A stretch of DNA of 39,221 bases. Origin: Pisciglobus halotolerans (GTDB lineage: Bacteria > Bacillota > Bacilli > Lactobacillales > Carnobacteriaceae). The DNA is taken from positions 1 to 39,221 of the forward strand of contig NZ_FOQE01000021.1 of the NCBI RefSeq assembly GCF_900113675.1, written 5' to 3'. Shown here one piece after another: positions 18,499-26,350 of the stretch. The stretch's first letter is position 1; each line of letters opens with the position of its first letter. The notes beneath the pieces are model-generated. The model had not been told where the DNA came from, did not search any database, and saw only the letters and a list, made by a program, of their open reading frames with translations. The translations under genes and the position numbers were made by a program.

Positions 18499-18618
18499 AG
18501 TTTCAATAGCTATTTTTACAATTGCTTTTGCATAAACTTTTATTGATTCTAGCTTGTTCTCTATATTAGTTGGCTCTACAAAGGGACCCGAAATTTCTTA
18601 GATACAAAGAATTTTCAT

Positions 18619-19788
18619 CTATTTTCTCAACAAGTAGTGCCGATCAAAGTCTATGTCGGTCTGGTAGTCGCCGATTTGCGTTTGGATATCGTGCTGGATT
18701 TTGGCTAACAGTTCTTCATTTGTTAACTCCGTGTCTTCAGGCACCACGACATCAAAGGTCAGCAATGGATGAGTACCTTTCATTTCGATGCGAAAGTCGT
18801 GAAATTTCAGGTTCAGCTGGTACGATTTCAGGATTTGTTTGATTTTGTCGTAGATGTAATTCTGCTCTTCACTGTGAATGGCGACAGGATCCAAATGGCA
18901 AACAAGGTTGATCCCCAAATTTGATTTGACCTTCTTTTCAATATCGTCGATAACATCGTGTGCCTGATTCAAGCTCCAGCTGTCGTCGATCTCAATGTGG
19001 ACAGACGCAAATTTTTGATCTGGTCCATAGCTGTGGATCAGCAAGTCATGATAGCCGATGATGGATTGGTAGTCATCTAAATAAGCCGTCATCTGATTGA
19101 TCTCTTCTTCGCTCGGACGCGTTCCTAGCAGGTCGTTGACGAAACTGCTGATCATTTTAAAGCCGCTAATAATAATATAAATCGCGATCAGCAATCCGAC
19201 GTACCCATCGATCTGCCAGCCCGTAAAGTGTTCGATAGCTGCTGAAATCAGCACAGTAAGCGTCGTGTACACGTCGTTAAAGCTGTCTTTGGCATTGGCA
19301 GAAAGCGTCTTGGAGTCGATATGACGGGCAGTTTTTTGATAAAAAAGACCTTGCCCGATTTTGATCAAGATCGATACCGTCAACAGCACAAAAACAAGTG
19401 TCGACATTGTTGGGCTGATAGGGTCCATGATGCGTTCAATCGATGTTCGCAAAAACTGTCCGCCAACATACAGGATGATAAAAGAAATGATCAGGCCGCT
19501 AATGTACTCGGAGCGCTGATGGCCATAAGGATGTTCTTTGTCCGCAGGCTTGCCGGCGAAATAAAAGCCGACCAACGTCAAAATGGAGGAGGCAGAGTCG
19601 GACAAGTTATTCATGGCATCCGCCGTTACAGCCACACTCCCCGTAACCAAGCCACTGAAGAATTTGATCACGAACAGGATCAAGTTGGAAAACAAGCCGA
19701 TATATCCCGCTGCTGTTCCAAAACCTGTTCGTAAATCGCTGCCTTTCTGTTCACTTTTTTGTTCGATCCAGTCGAAAAATCTTTCCAC
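18619..19788 (-). CDS. Cation diffusion facilitator (probable Mn/Fe-type exporter)
   Basis: 389 aa. Six membrane helices (about 25-225) and a C-terminal cytoplasmic metal-regulatory domain (about 230-320), plus an extra C-terminal segment of about 70 residues. Transport-site residues: Asn60-x3-Asp64 in TM2 (DAMNNLSD) and Asp168-x3-Asp172 in TM5 (AKDSFND). Zinc exporters usually have HxxxD in TM5; an N/D plus D/D set is the pattern described for streptococcal MntE-type manganese exporters, so Mn is favoured. The start is GTG 19788 behind AGGTGG. I find no yybP-ykoY-type leader upstream. Codon use is GC-richer than in the polysaccharide genes to the left. Confidence 0.88.
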   Translation of the reverse strand: MERFFDWIEQKSEQKGSDLRTGFGTAAGYIGLFSNLILFVIKFFSGLVTGSVAVTADAMNNLSDSASSILTLVGFYFAGKPADKEHPYGHQRSEYISGLIISFIILYVGGQFLRTSIERIMDPISPTMSTLVFVLLTVSILIKIGQGLFYQKTARHIDSKTLSANAKDSFNDVYTTLTVLISAAIEHFTGWQIDGYVGLLIAIYIIISGFKMISSFVNDLLGTRPSEEEINQMTAYLDDYQSIIGYHDLLIHSYGPDQKFASVHIEIDDSWSLNQAHDVIDDIEKKVKSNLGINLVCHLDPVAIHSEEQNYIYDKIKQILKSYQLNLKFHDFRIEMKGTHPLLTFDVVVPEDTELTNEELLAKIQHDIQTQIGDYQTDIDFDRHYLLRK

Positions 19789-19990
19789 GTTTACCCCACC
19801 TAAATTAAAACTGATTCATTTTTCAAATGTGTGTATTTACCAAAATCCGTTCTTTGATTTGAACAAATGATGCTCTTTTTGCTGCGAATGCTACATTTAT
19901 TGCGTCAGTTGCTAAATACAACTTAATATCCTTCACCTTCATCGGTCTTCTATTTGCTCTCTCTATCTGCGTGCTCATTTGCTTGCAGCT

Positions 19991-20884
19991 TCAATGTTTG
20001 TTCGAATGGTTTCTACTTGCAACTACTTCTTTTTCTTGATTTTTTTGGTGCTGATAGGAGGCAATCGATGCATTCAATATGCCACCCAACGTAATGATTA
20101 CGCCAGAAATTTGCAACCACAATAGCAGTAGGACGATGGTTCCCAGCGCGCCATAACTTTGCGGACTTTTGAAAAAGAACGTCACGTAGATTGCGAAGGC
20201 TTGCGAAACGAAAATCCAGCTGAGCGTCGCAAATAACGCGCCCGGGAAAATATCTGAAAAGCGCAGCTTCACATTTGGTACGACGTAATACACCAGACAG
20301 AAAATAAAGAATAGCGCGAGCATCGTTACCGGTGATCGATAGTGTTGGAATACTTCCGAGATGGTTCGCTGCAGATGAAACGTCTGGGTGATATAGTCTA
20401 GGATCGTTTGCCCGAAACCAAAGACCAGCATTAAAATGGCTAAACCTAAGATCAAGAATAAAGTGACCACGACGGAAAAGAGACGCGCAAAGACGACATT
20501 CTTGCGCTGCTCTGTTTCATAAACCAAGTTCATGCTATACTGCATCGCGTTCATACCGCGGCTCGCCGACCACAGCGCCCCGATCGAAGCGATAGAAAGG
20601 ACTCCGGTATTGGATTCGTTGAACACACTCTTAATGACGCTTTCCAACTGGTTGAAGATATAATGCGGCATCGCCTCTTCTATGTAAGGCATGATCGTCG
20701 AGATATCGAGGTTCAAGTACGGCAAAATATTCCCAGCCACGATCAGCAAAGGAATCAGCGACAGCAGGAAATAATACGCCAGCACTGCCCCAGTCGGCCA
20801 TACCTGTACCTTGCGCATCTGTTCACGCAGAATATTAAAAAAAGTTTTGGATTTCGCCCAATACGATCCTCGGTCGTTCAACAT
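19991..20884 (-). CDS. YihY/BrkB-family inner membrane protein
   Basis: 297 aa with about six membrane helices. Typical early motif VWPTGAVLAYYFLLSLIPLLIVAGNILP, then SASRGMNAMQYSMNLVYETEQRKN, and a late LLLLWLQISGVIITLGGILNA. The family was once called 'ribonuclease BN', a label now considered wrong; its function is unknown, possibly transport. AAAGGAG is 8 nt from ATG 20884. The C-terminus is short and polar (KNQEKEVVASRNHSNKH). Confidence 0.92.
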   Translation of the reverse strand: MLNDRGSYWAKSKTFFNILREQMRKVQVWPTGAVLAYYFLLSLIPLLIVAGNILPYLNLDISTIMPYIEEAMPHYIFNQLESVIKSVFNESNTGVLSIASIGALWSASRGMNAMQYSMNLVYETEQRKNVVFARLFSVVVTLFLILGLAILMLVFGFGQTILDYITQTFHLQRTISEVFQHYRSPVTMLALFFIFCLVYYVVPNVKLRFSDIFPGALFATLSWIFVSQAFAIYVTFFFKSPQSYGALGTIVLLLLWLQISGVIITLGGILNASIASYQHQKNQEKEVVASRNHSNKH

Positions 20885-20987
20885 GTGAAAAGCTCCTTTT
20901 CATTATCTCCTCTAAGTATACTGAATTCAGCCAAAAAAAACTACCAGCGTTGCTTTTCTATCGATTGCTGAAGCCTGTTCGGCGGTG

Positions 20988-21013
20988 AAGACTCGTCTGG
21001 GGACGAGTCTTTT
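20988..21013. terminator. AGACTCG-family hairpin 1
   Basis: AAGACTCGTC (20988-20997) pairs with GACGAGTCTT (21002-21011) around TGGG, then TTTCC. It lies upstream of the yihY-like gene and left of array 1; there is no plus-strand gene immediately before it, which is odd for a simple terminator. Confidence 0.6.
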
Positions 21014-21097
21014 CCTATTTATTATTGAAAAAGTTTGAAGCTGATATCGTATTTAGTGCAGTTAACCGGTTCAGCAGTCATTCTTTTAATGATGAAG

Positions 21098-21122
21098 AAG
21101 ACTCGCCGGGGCGAGTCTTTCC
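21098..21122. terminator. AGACTCG-family hairpin 2
   Basis: AAGACTCGC (21098-21106), CGGG, GCGAGTCTT (21111-21119), then TCC. The stem and its flanks (GAAG before, TCCTATT after) are identical to the hairpin at 23482-23507. It lies directly left of array 1. Confidence 0.65.
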
Positions 21123-21165
21123 TATTGAAATGAATGCAGTTCAAGAATTGGTGGTAATATCTTTT

Positions 21166-21470
21166 AATGACCAACTCAAACTTATTGCAGCTCCTGAGTT
21201 TGTCATTAACGCCTTTTATTGACCAACTCAGACTTGTTGCAGCTCTCGAGTTGGTCATTATCGTCTCTTATTGACCAACTCAAACTTATTGCAGCTCTCG
21301 AGTTGGTCATTATCGTCTCTTATTTGCCAACTCAAACTTGTTGCGGCTCCTGAGTTTGTCATTATCAGCTCTTATTGACCAACTCGAACTAATTACGGCT
21401 CCTGAGTTTGTCATTAACGTCTCTTATTGACTAACTCAAAGTTGATGAGTCTTATGAGTTGGTAATATGT
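21166..21470. repeat. 52-bp tandem array 1 (6 units)
   Basis: Units begin at 21171, 21223, 21275, 21327, 21379 and 21431, so the period is exactly 52 bp. Consensus per unit: TGACCAACTC, 18 nt (AAACTTRTTGCRGCTCYY-like), GAGTTKGTCA, then about 14 nt ending CTCTTATT. The arms are inverted, perfect over 10 bp in units with GAGTTGGTCA. A degenerate half unit precedes it (about 21136-21165). 52 is not a multiple of 3 and no ORF follows the period. Confidence 0.95.
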
Positions 21471-21507
21471 AACCTTTTTTACTCGATTTGTTCTTTTTCA
21501 AAATGAA

Positions 21508-21536
21508 AGGAACGGACAATTGATCTGTCCGTTCCT
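21508..21536 (-). terminator. Terminator downstream of the XRE gene
   Basis: AGGAACGGACA (21508-21518) and TGTCCGTTCCT (21526-21536), perfect 11 bp, followed on the minus strand by TTCATTTT. It closes array 1 on the right and closely resembles the hairpin at 23532-23561. Confidence 0.75.
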
Positions 21537-21636
21537 CATTATTCATCCTCAGTTGACTTTAATAAACTTGCTCTAATTTTATTTCACAGAAAGTTTTTAT
21601 TTAATTAGACAAAATGAAACTCCTATTAGTCTCTAG

Positions 21637-21900
21637 CTATTTGCTCGGAGTTTTATCAATAAATACAAGTTCTAGATTTAATCCTTCTGCAATCTTTACA
21701 ACCGTTTTTAATGAAGGAATATAAGATAAGTTTTCGACACGAGCAATTTGTGCTTGCGTAACTTTTGTTTTTTCGGCTAATTCTTTTTGTGTTATATTCT
21801 GTTCTTTGCGGACGCTGGCTAACAATGCTGTTAGTTCAAGTATACTCTTATCTTCTTGAGAAATACTATTGATATCTTTTTTTAAGTCTTCCCATTTCAT
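21637..21900 (-). CDS. XRE-family helix-turn-helix regulator (HigA-like)
   Basis: About 87 aa. The C-terminal two thirds are a Cro/C1-type HTH: LLASVRKEQNITQKELAEKTKVTQAQIARVENLSYIPSLKTVVKIAEGLNLEL, ending with the FIDK that is common in HigA-type antitoxins. The N-terminus WEDLKKDINSISQEDKSI also fits that group. Three start codons lie close together; ATG 21900 is 9 nt from GAAAGG and is preferred over ATG 21906 and TTG 21909. No toxin ORF is next to it: the 184 bp before the NERD gene are too short and AT-rich, so it is a solitary antitoxin-like regulator or the remnant of a pair. Confidence 0.85.
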   Translation of the reverse strand: MKWEDLKKDINSISQEDKSILELTALLASVRKEQNITQKELAEKTKVTQAQIARVENLSYIPSLKTVVKIAEGLNLELVFIDKTPSK

Positions 21901-22084
21901 TGTCATCAACCTTTCTTACGTGCCAACCAATCTATTAGCGTCTTCTTTTATTTAATGCTACCTGTTTAGTAGTAGCCTTTGCAACTTAAGGTATCTCATG
22001 GGATGATCTTTTTATTTAATTAAAGTTTTTTAAATGAAATTCTTTCTTTTTACGCATATTAATGGTAAAAGGAGTGATGAGATA

Positions 22085-22996
22085 ATGTTAGTTGTTAAAC
22101 GTCGGTGCCAACCAGTTAACTTAGCAATTTTAACAGCTCTAAATAAACGAATGGAGCTGCATCATGATGAAAAGCAATACTTGCTTAATCTTGAAAAAGG
22201 GTTTGAGGGAGAAACACAATTTGATAGATTAGTTGAGCAGCTGACATGTGAGGGATTAGTGCTGAACGATTTGCTGCTGACTATCAATGGAACGACTTGC
22301 CAAATCGACTCGCTGATCGTGACTGCCAACACACTTTATCTGTATGAAATCAAAAATTTCGAAGGGAATTTCCAATACAAATCAAATCAGCTTTACACTT
22401 TTTCAGGCAAAGAAATCAATAATCCATTGACTCAATTAAATCGCACAGCAACGTTGATGCGTCAACTGATCAAACAGTTAGGCACTGATTTGGAACTGGA
22501 AGCTGCAGTCTTATTTATCAACCCTTCTTTTATGTTGTACGAAGCTGCTGTTGATAAACCTTACATTTTTCCAGCACAACTTCAAGCGCATTTTGTGAAA
22601 ATGAACCGCGACTCTTTGCCCCTTTCCAAAAAGCACCAATTTCTTGCCGACAAATTGATCAAGCTGCATCATAAAGAAGGGGTTTTTCCTCATCAGCTCC
22701 CGAGTTATGCTTATGATAATTTGAAAAAGGGGTTAACTTGTATACACTGCGGCTCATTCGACTTGTCACTAACACAACGAAAGTGTCGCTGCAAGTCATG
22801 CGGACATGTCGCTCCGATTGAGACAGCATTCTGTGCTCAAGTAGAAGAATGCAGGTTGCTCTTCCCTGAATTGCGCATCACAAAAATCTTGATGCATGAC
22901 TGGTGCGGAGGCGCACTACCAATCAGGAAAATTGCTCCCTTATTATCGACCAATTATGAAAAATGCGGAGACAAACGTGGTCGTTATTATAAGTAA
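22085..22996 (+). CDS. NERD-domain protein with C-terminal zinc ribbon (paralog 1)
   Basis: 303 aa from ATG 22085 (AAAGGAG 10 nt upstream); a longer start at 22034 has no ribosome binding site and no match in the paralog. The NERD (nuclease-related) domain is at about 35-150: EKGFEGETQFDRLVEQL, TTCQIDSLIV, LYLYEIKNFEGNF. The QID...EIK residues match a PD-(D/E)xK nuclease-like core. At about 220-250 there is a four-Cys zinc ribbon (CIHCGSF ... CRCKSCGH). The C-terminal stretch is alpha-helical and ends RYYK. It is strongly similar over its full length to the protein at 25366-26277. The biological role of NERD proteins is unsettled; DNA processing is inferred. It is followed by an AGACTYG hairpin and array 2. 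Confidence 0.88.
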   Translation: MLVVKRRCQPVNLAILTALNKRMELHHDEKQYLLNLEKGFEGETQFDRLVEQLTCEGLVLNDLLLTINGTTCQIDSLIVTANTLYLYEIKNFEGNFQYKSNQLYTFSGKEINNPLTQLNRTATLMRQLIKQLGTDLELEAAVLFINPSFMLYEAAVDKPYIFPAQLQAHFVKMNRDSLPLSKKHQFLADKLIKLHHKEGVFPHQLPSYAYDNLKKGLTCIHCGSFDLSLTQRKCRCKSCGHVAPIETAFCAQVEECRLLFPELRITKILMHDWCGGALPIRKIAPLLSTNYEKCGDKRGRYYK

Positions 22997-23016
22997 TGAG
23001 TGTTGTTTTTAAGCTG

Positions 23017-23044
23017 AAAAGACTTGTCCACGACGAGTCTTTTC
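23017..23044 (+). terminator. AGACTCG-family terminator after NERD paralog 1
   Basis: AAAAGACTTGTC (23017-23028), CAC, GACGAGTCTTTT (23032-23043), then CCTTTTT. It is placed 20 bp after the NERD stop. Confidence 0.8.
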
Positions 23045-23110
23045 CTTTTTATCTTTAGATTTCATTTTATGCACTTAACCCCTTATTGTAGATGACCGGT
23101 TCGGACGCTT

Positions 23111-23470
23111 AATGACCAACTCAAACTCGTTATGCCTCTCGAGTTTGTCATTAACAGCTCTTATTGACCAACTCAAACTTATTTCGGATCATGAGTTTGT
23201 CATTAACGCTTCTTATTAACCAACTCAAACTTGTTATGGCTCTCGAGTTTGTCATTAACGCTTCTTATTGACCTACTCAGACTTGTTGCAGTTCCCGAGT
23301 TGGTCATTACCGTCTCTTATTAACCAACTCAAACTTGTTATGGCTCTCGAGTTTGTCATTAACGCTTCTTATTGACCTACTCGAACTAATTACGGCTCCT
23401 GAGTTTGTCATTATCGTCTCTTATTGACTAACTCAAACTCATTGCAGCTCTCAAGTTGGTTATTAATGCC
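23111..23470. repeat. 52-bp tandem array 2 (7 units)
   Basis: Units start at 23116, 23168, 23220, 23272, 23324, 23376 and 23428, again exactly 52 bp apart. The same family as array 1: arms (T)GACCAACTC or GACCTACTC and GAGTTTGTCA or GAGTTGGTCA, with cores AAACTTGTTATGGCTCTC, GAACTAATTACGGCTCCT and others. Individual core variants are shared with array 1, so the two arrays exchange or inherit units. It lies between convergent genes and is flanked by hairpins at 23017 and 23482. Confidence 0.95.
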
Positions 23471-23481
23471 TTTATCTGAAG

Positions 23482-23507
23482 AAGACTCGCCGGGGCGAGT
23501 CTTTCCT
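23482..23507. terminator. AGACTCG-family hairpin right of array 2
   Basis: AAGACTCGC (23482-23490), CGGG, GCGAGTCTT (23495-23503), TCCT. Identical in stem and near flanks to the hairpin at 21098, although there the hairpin is left of its array and here it is right. Confidence 0.7.
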
Positions 23508-23531
23508 ATTATAATGATAATAAAAAATGAA

Positions 23532-23561
23532 AGGATCGGACAGCATCAACTGTCCGATCCT
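23532..23561 (-). terminator. Terminator of the acetyltransferase gene
   Basis: AGGATCGGACAG (23532-23543), CATCAA, CTGTCCGATCCT (23550-23561). On the minus strand TTCATTTTTT follows. It lies 5 bp beyond the stop of the acetyltransferase gene. Confidence 0.85.
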
Positions 23562-23566
23562 CCTTA

Positions 23567-24157
23567 TCACACGGAATAACCTGTTTTGTCGGCGGCGGTT
23601 ATGATGCGGATGACTTTGCAGGGAACGCCGGCTGCAATCACATTTGCCGGAATGTCCTTGGTAATGACGCTGCCAGCACCGATAATGGTGTTGTCGCCGA
23701 TCGTGACGCCTTGGTTGATATGGACGCCGGCACCGATCCAAACGTTGTTCCCAATTTTCACCGGCTTCGCGTAACAAGCGCCGGCTGCTCTCTCAGCAGC
23801 ATCGATGGCGTGGTTGGATGTATAAATGCCCACTCTTGGTCCAAATAGTACGTGGTTCCCGATCTCGATCCCGCCGCCGTCTAGCAGCACACAATCAAAA
23901 TTGGCATAAAAATGATCCCCAATCGAGATGTTGAATCCAAATTCGCAGCGCAAGGTTGGCTCGAAATGAACGTCTTTGCCGATCGATCGGAACAATTTGC
24001 GCAAAATGGTCTCTCTTTCTGCAGAAGGTTTGCCAAAGCTGGCGTTGTATTCATTTGTGAGAAATACCGTCTTTTCCCTCGCTTCGACGAGTTCAGATGT
24101 TAGATCGTTGTACATCGCGCTTGTAAGCATATGTTCTCGTTGTTCTTTTAAACCCAT
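23567..24157 (-). CDS. Maltose/galactoside O-acetyltransferase family (hexapeptide repeat)
   Basis: 196 aa, close to the usual 180-200 of Maa/LacA enzymes. The N-terminal helical Mac domain (about 1-60) is followed by a left-handed beta-helix of hexapeptide turns (IGDHFYANFDCVLLDGG, IEIGNHVLFGPRVGIYTSNH, VKIGNNVWIGAGVHINQGVTIGDNTIIGAGSVITKDIPANVIAAGVPCKVI). The catalytic His is in TSNHAID. It uses acetyl-CoA to acetylate a sugar. Its ribosome binding site follows the stop of the DUF6933 gene (27 bp gap), so the two are likely co-transcribed. Confidence 0.93.
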   Translation of the reverse strand: MGLKEQREHMLTSAMYNDLTSELVEAREKTVFLTNEYNASFGKPSAERETILRKLFRSIGKDVHFEPTLRCEFGFNISIGDHFYANFDCVLLDGGGIEIGNHVLFGPRVGIYTSNHAIDAAERAAGACYAKPVKIGNNVWIGAGVHINQGVTIGDNTIIGAGSVITKDIPANVIAAGVPCKVIRIITAADKTGYSV

Positions 24158-24184
24158 TAAATAGCCGTCTCCTTCAACTGTTCC

Positions 24185-25213
24185 TTAAAACCAAAAATCT
24201 TCTCCGTTCATAAAGTCTTCCCATTCTTCTAAACCTTCTTCAACCCCTAATTTGATATCCTCTTTGAATTGATTGAAGGCCTTTTTGGAAATTTCACCTG
24301 CCTCATACAAAAACGCGTAAAACTTCCTCAAGGATGAGCCATTTTGCTTCAGTGATGTAGGTGAGGAGGTTAAATCTTTCCGTACAAGAAAATCACTTAA
24401 AAAGATTGCCGCTGATCTTTCGCTGTTGAGCGGCGTTTCTTGCTGGTAATTGACTAAGAAAATATTGATGTAAAAGTCGAGGTTGACCAAATGACGGTCC
24501 ACCACCTTCTGACTCAGCTTTTTGGCCTGCAATAAATAATCTTCAAAAGCAGCTAACAGCTTCTCATTGTTTGCCAACACGACTTCCCTCTGCTCTTCCC
24601 ATGCATCAAAAGATAGATTGCCTTTCAATTTGCTGTAATCCCAAGTCTTATTGATCACAAATGGTTCTGGTGCTACCACTTCTTTTATCTTCAGCGTTTC
24701 GTCCAAAGCAGCACGCAACGCTTCTGCACTGTGCATATTCGTCTTTTTGATGAGCGGCATATGAATCGATTTGCTGTAAAGTGCGATTGCTTCAGCATTG
24801 ATCGTTTGCGACAAATCTAATTTGAACGAGCTCAACTCTCGCGTCATCAAATTGATACTTCCTGTTAATGAACGATTTGAAGTAGCACCAACTTGGATAT
24901 CTCCAGCCACTTTCAAGTACTCTTCCGTTTTTTCTTTTGACACGCCTGCGATGTCAAATGCAACCCGAATAGCTTCAGGAATCAACTTGGCCAGCTGCTT
25001 TTTCTTTTGTGCGTTGATGTCTTGCAAAATGATAGGTGTATACGTTAAGTCATTCAGTAAAACCAATATTTTTTTTCGATGATAATTAAAATAATTAGCG
25101 TGCCAGCAAAATAATGGGTTTGTTGCCGCAAACTGCTTTCCGTATTCGGTGTCCTCGACACTTGGCAGCGCTGAAAACAAAGGCTGCGATTTCTTTGTTG
25201 CTCCGATGATCAT
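24185..25213 (-). CDS. DUF6933-type protein fused to an integrase core-binding-like domain
   Basis: 342 aa. The N-terminal part (about 1-165) starts MIIGATKKSQPLF and includes FCWHANYFNYHRKKILVLLNDLT, the pattern of DUF6933 (unknown function). The C-terminal 120 residues (LLAAFEDYLLQAKKLSQKVVDRHLVNLDFYINIFL ... SLRKFYAFLYEAGEISKKAF) resemble the SAM-like core-binding domain of tyrosine recombinases, but no catalytic R-H-R-Y domain follows and the protein ends in an acidic tail (EEGLEEWEDFMNGEDFWF). So it is probably not an active recombinase. AAGGGG lies upstream of the ATG. It is divergent from NERD paralog 2. Both domain assignments are from memory of the patterns. Confidence 0.7.
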   Translation of the reverse strand: MIIGATKKSQPLFSALPSVEDTEYGKQFAATNPLFCWHANYFNYHRKKILVLLNDLTYTPIILQDINAQKKKQLAKLIPEAIRVAFDIAGVSKEKTEEYLKVAGDIQVGATSNRSLTGSINLMTRELSSFKLDLSQTINAEAIALYSKSIHMPLIKKTNMHSAEALRAALDETLKIKEVVAPEPFVINKTWDYSKLKGNLSFDAWEEQREVVLANNEKLLAAFEDYLLQAKKLSQKVVDRHLVNLDFYINIFLVNYQQETPLNSERSAAIFLSDFLVRKDLTSSPTSLKQNGSSLRKFYAFLYEAGEISKKAFNQFKEDIKLGVEEGLEEWEDFMNGEDFWF

Positions 25214-25365
25214 TTGCTTATCCCCTTTACGCGTTCTTTAACTCTAAAGCTACCTTTTTTGCTTCGAAAAGGCAACCGTTTCATTTGAAAAAATGAACTT
25301 GCGTAAATTTTTTTGATGAGAATGTTGCTTTTCAACGTATGTTTAAGAAAAGGAGGTGTGCAGGC

Positions 25366-26277
25366 ATGAAAATCGTTAAATCTCGCTGTAAACCGGTGAG
25401 CCTAGAGATACTGTCCGTTCTGGGCAAACGCATGTCGTTACAGGATGAGGAAAAAAATTACTTGCTGCACTTGGAAAAGGGATTTGAAGGAGAAACGCAA
25501 TTTGATACTTTCGTCGAACAGTTGACTTGTGAGGGGCTGGTGCTGAACGATTTACTGCTGACGATTAATGGGACGACCTGTCAGATCGACGCGCTGATTC
25601 TGACTGCCGACACGGTTTATTTGTATGAAATCAAGAATTACCAAGGCAATTTTCAGTACAAATCCAATCAGCTCTACACATTTTCAGGCAAAGAAGTCGT
25701 GAATCCGCTCATTCAGTTGAATCGCACGGCAACGTTGATGCGCCAATTGCTCAAGCAGTTGGGCTCCAATTTGAAACTTGAAGCAGCCGTGCTATTTCTG
25801 AACCCGTCTTTCACCTTGTACAATGTGCCCGTTGATAAGCCATTTATCTTTTCGACGCAACTGCAGACGCACTTTGCAAAGTTGGACCGAAACCCGCTGC
25901 CGCTTTCGAAAAAGCACCAATTCCTTGCCGACAAGCTAGTCCTGCTGCACCAAAATGACTCACCTTTCGCGCGGCAGCTGCCTGACTATACCTATGCGCA
26001 GCTTCGAAAAGGACTGACTTGCCCAAATTGCGGCTCATTTGACCTGGCGCTTACGCAGCGAACGTGCCACTGCAAAGATTGTGGGCACACGTCGCCACTC
26101 AATGAAGCCCTGCTGAAACAAATCGAAGAGCTTATCCTGCTCTTCCCCGACCTGCACCTCACCAAAAACCTCCTCTACGACTGGTTCGACGGTAAGGTGC
26201 CTAAGAAAAAGATCTGGAAGTTGCTGCAGACTCATTTTAAAAGGTATGGCTCAGGTCGTGGCTGCTATTATCAATAA
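25366..26277 (+). CDS. NERD-domain protein with C-terminal zinc ribbon (paralog 2)
   Basis: 303 aa from ATG 25366, 8 nt after AAAGGAGGT; an upstream ATG at 25339 would swallow that site. It has the same layout and length as paralog 1: GFEGETQFDTFVEQL, TTCQIDALIL, YLYEIKNYQGNF (nuclease-like D...ExK core), then the zinc ribbon CPNCGSF ... CHCKDCGH, ending RGCYYQ. Long blocks of residues are identical between the two paralogs, while codon choice is GC-richer here, so the duplication is not very recent or one copy came from a relative. It is followed by a perfect AGACTCG palindrome and array 3, mirroring paralog 1 and array 2. Confidence 0.88.
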   Translation: MKIVKSRCKPVSLEILSVLGKRMSLQDEEKNYLLHLEKGFEGETQFDTFVEQLTCEGLVLNDLLLTINGTTCQIDALILTADTVYLYEIKNYQGNFQYKSNQLYTFSGKEVVNPLIQLNRTATLMRQLLKQLGSNLKLEAAVLFLNPSFTLYNVPVDKPFIFSTQLQTHFAKLDRNPLPLSKKHQFLADKLVLLHQNDSPFARQLPDYTYAQLRKGLTCPNCGSFDLALTQRTCHCKDCGHTSPLNEALLKQIEELILLFPDLHLTKNLLYDWFDGKVPKKKIWKLLQTHFKRYGSGRGCYYQ

Positions 26278-26306
26278 TCTGCACCGTATCATCTCTTTCA
26301 TAATGT

Positions 26307-26326
26307 AGACTCGCCGCGGCGAGTCT
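26307..26326 (+). terminator. AGACTCG-family palindrome after NERD paralog 2
   Basis: Uninterrupted 20-bp palindrome from 26307 to 26326 (AGACTCGCCG and its mirror), then TCCTATT. Same family and same relative position as the hairpin after paralog 1; without a loop spacer the hairpin must open two to four central bases. Confidence 0.7.
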
Positions 26327-26350
26327 TCCTATTGCAAAAAAACATGATTG

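Noticed and set aside
19789-19990. yybP-ykoY manganese riboswitch before the CDF exporter
   Set aside because: The conserved GGGGAGUA-type and loop motifs are absent, and the GTG start lies directly behind its ribosome binding site in unstructured sequence.
21166-21470. Repeat arrays as coding repeats
   Set aside because: The 52-bp period shifts the reading frame by one base per unit, and no frame stays open across an array.
21637-22084. Complete HigBA-like toxin-antitoxin pair
   Set aside because: Only the antitoxin-like XRE gene is present; the 184 bp up to the NERD start have no toxin-sized frame.
24185-25213. Active site-specific integrase with the split tRNA as attachment site
   Set aside because: The protein lacks the catalytic domain, lies 13 kb from the tRNA, and no direct repeat of the tRNA 3' end occurs in the window that I could find.
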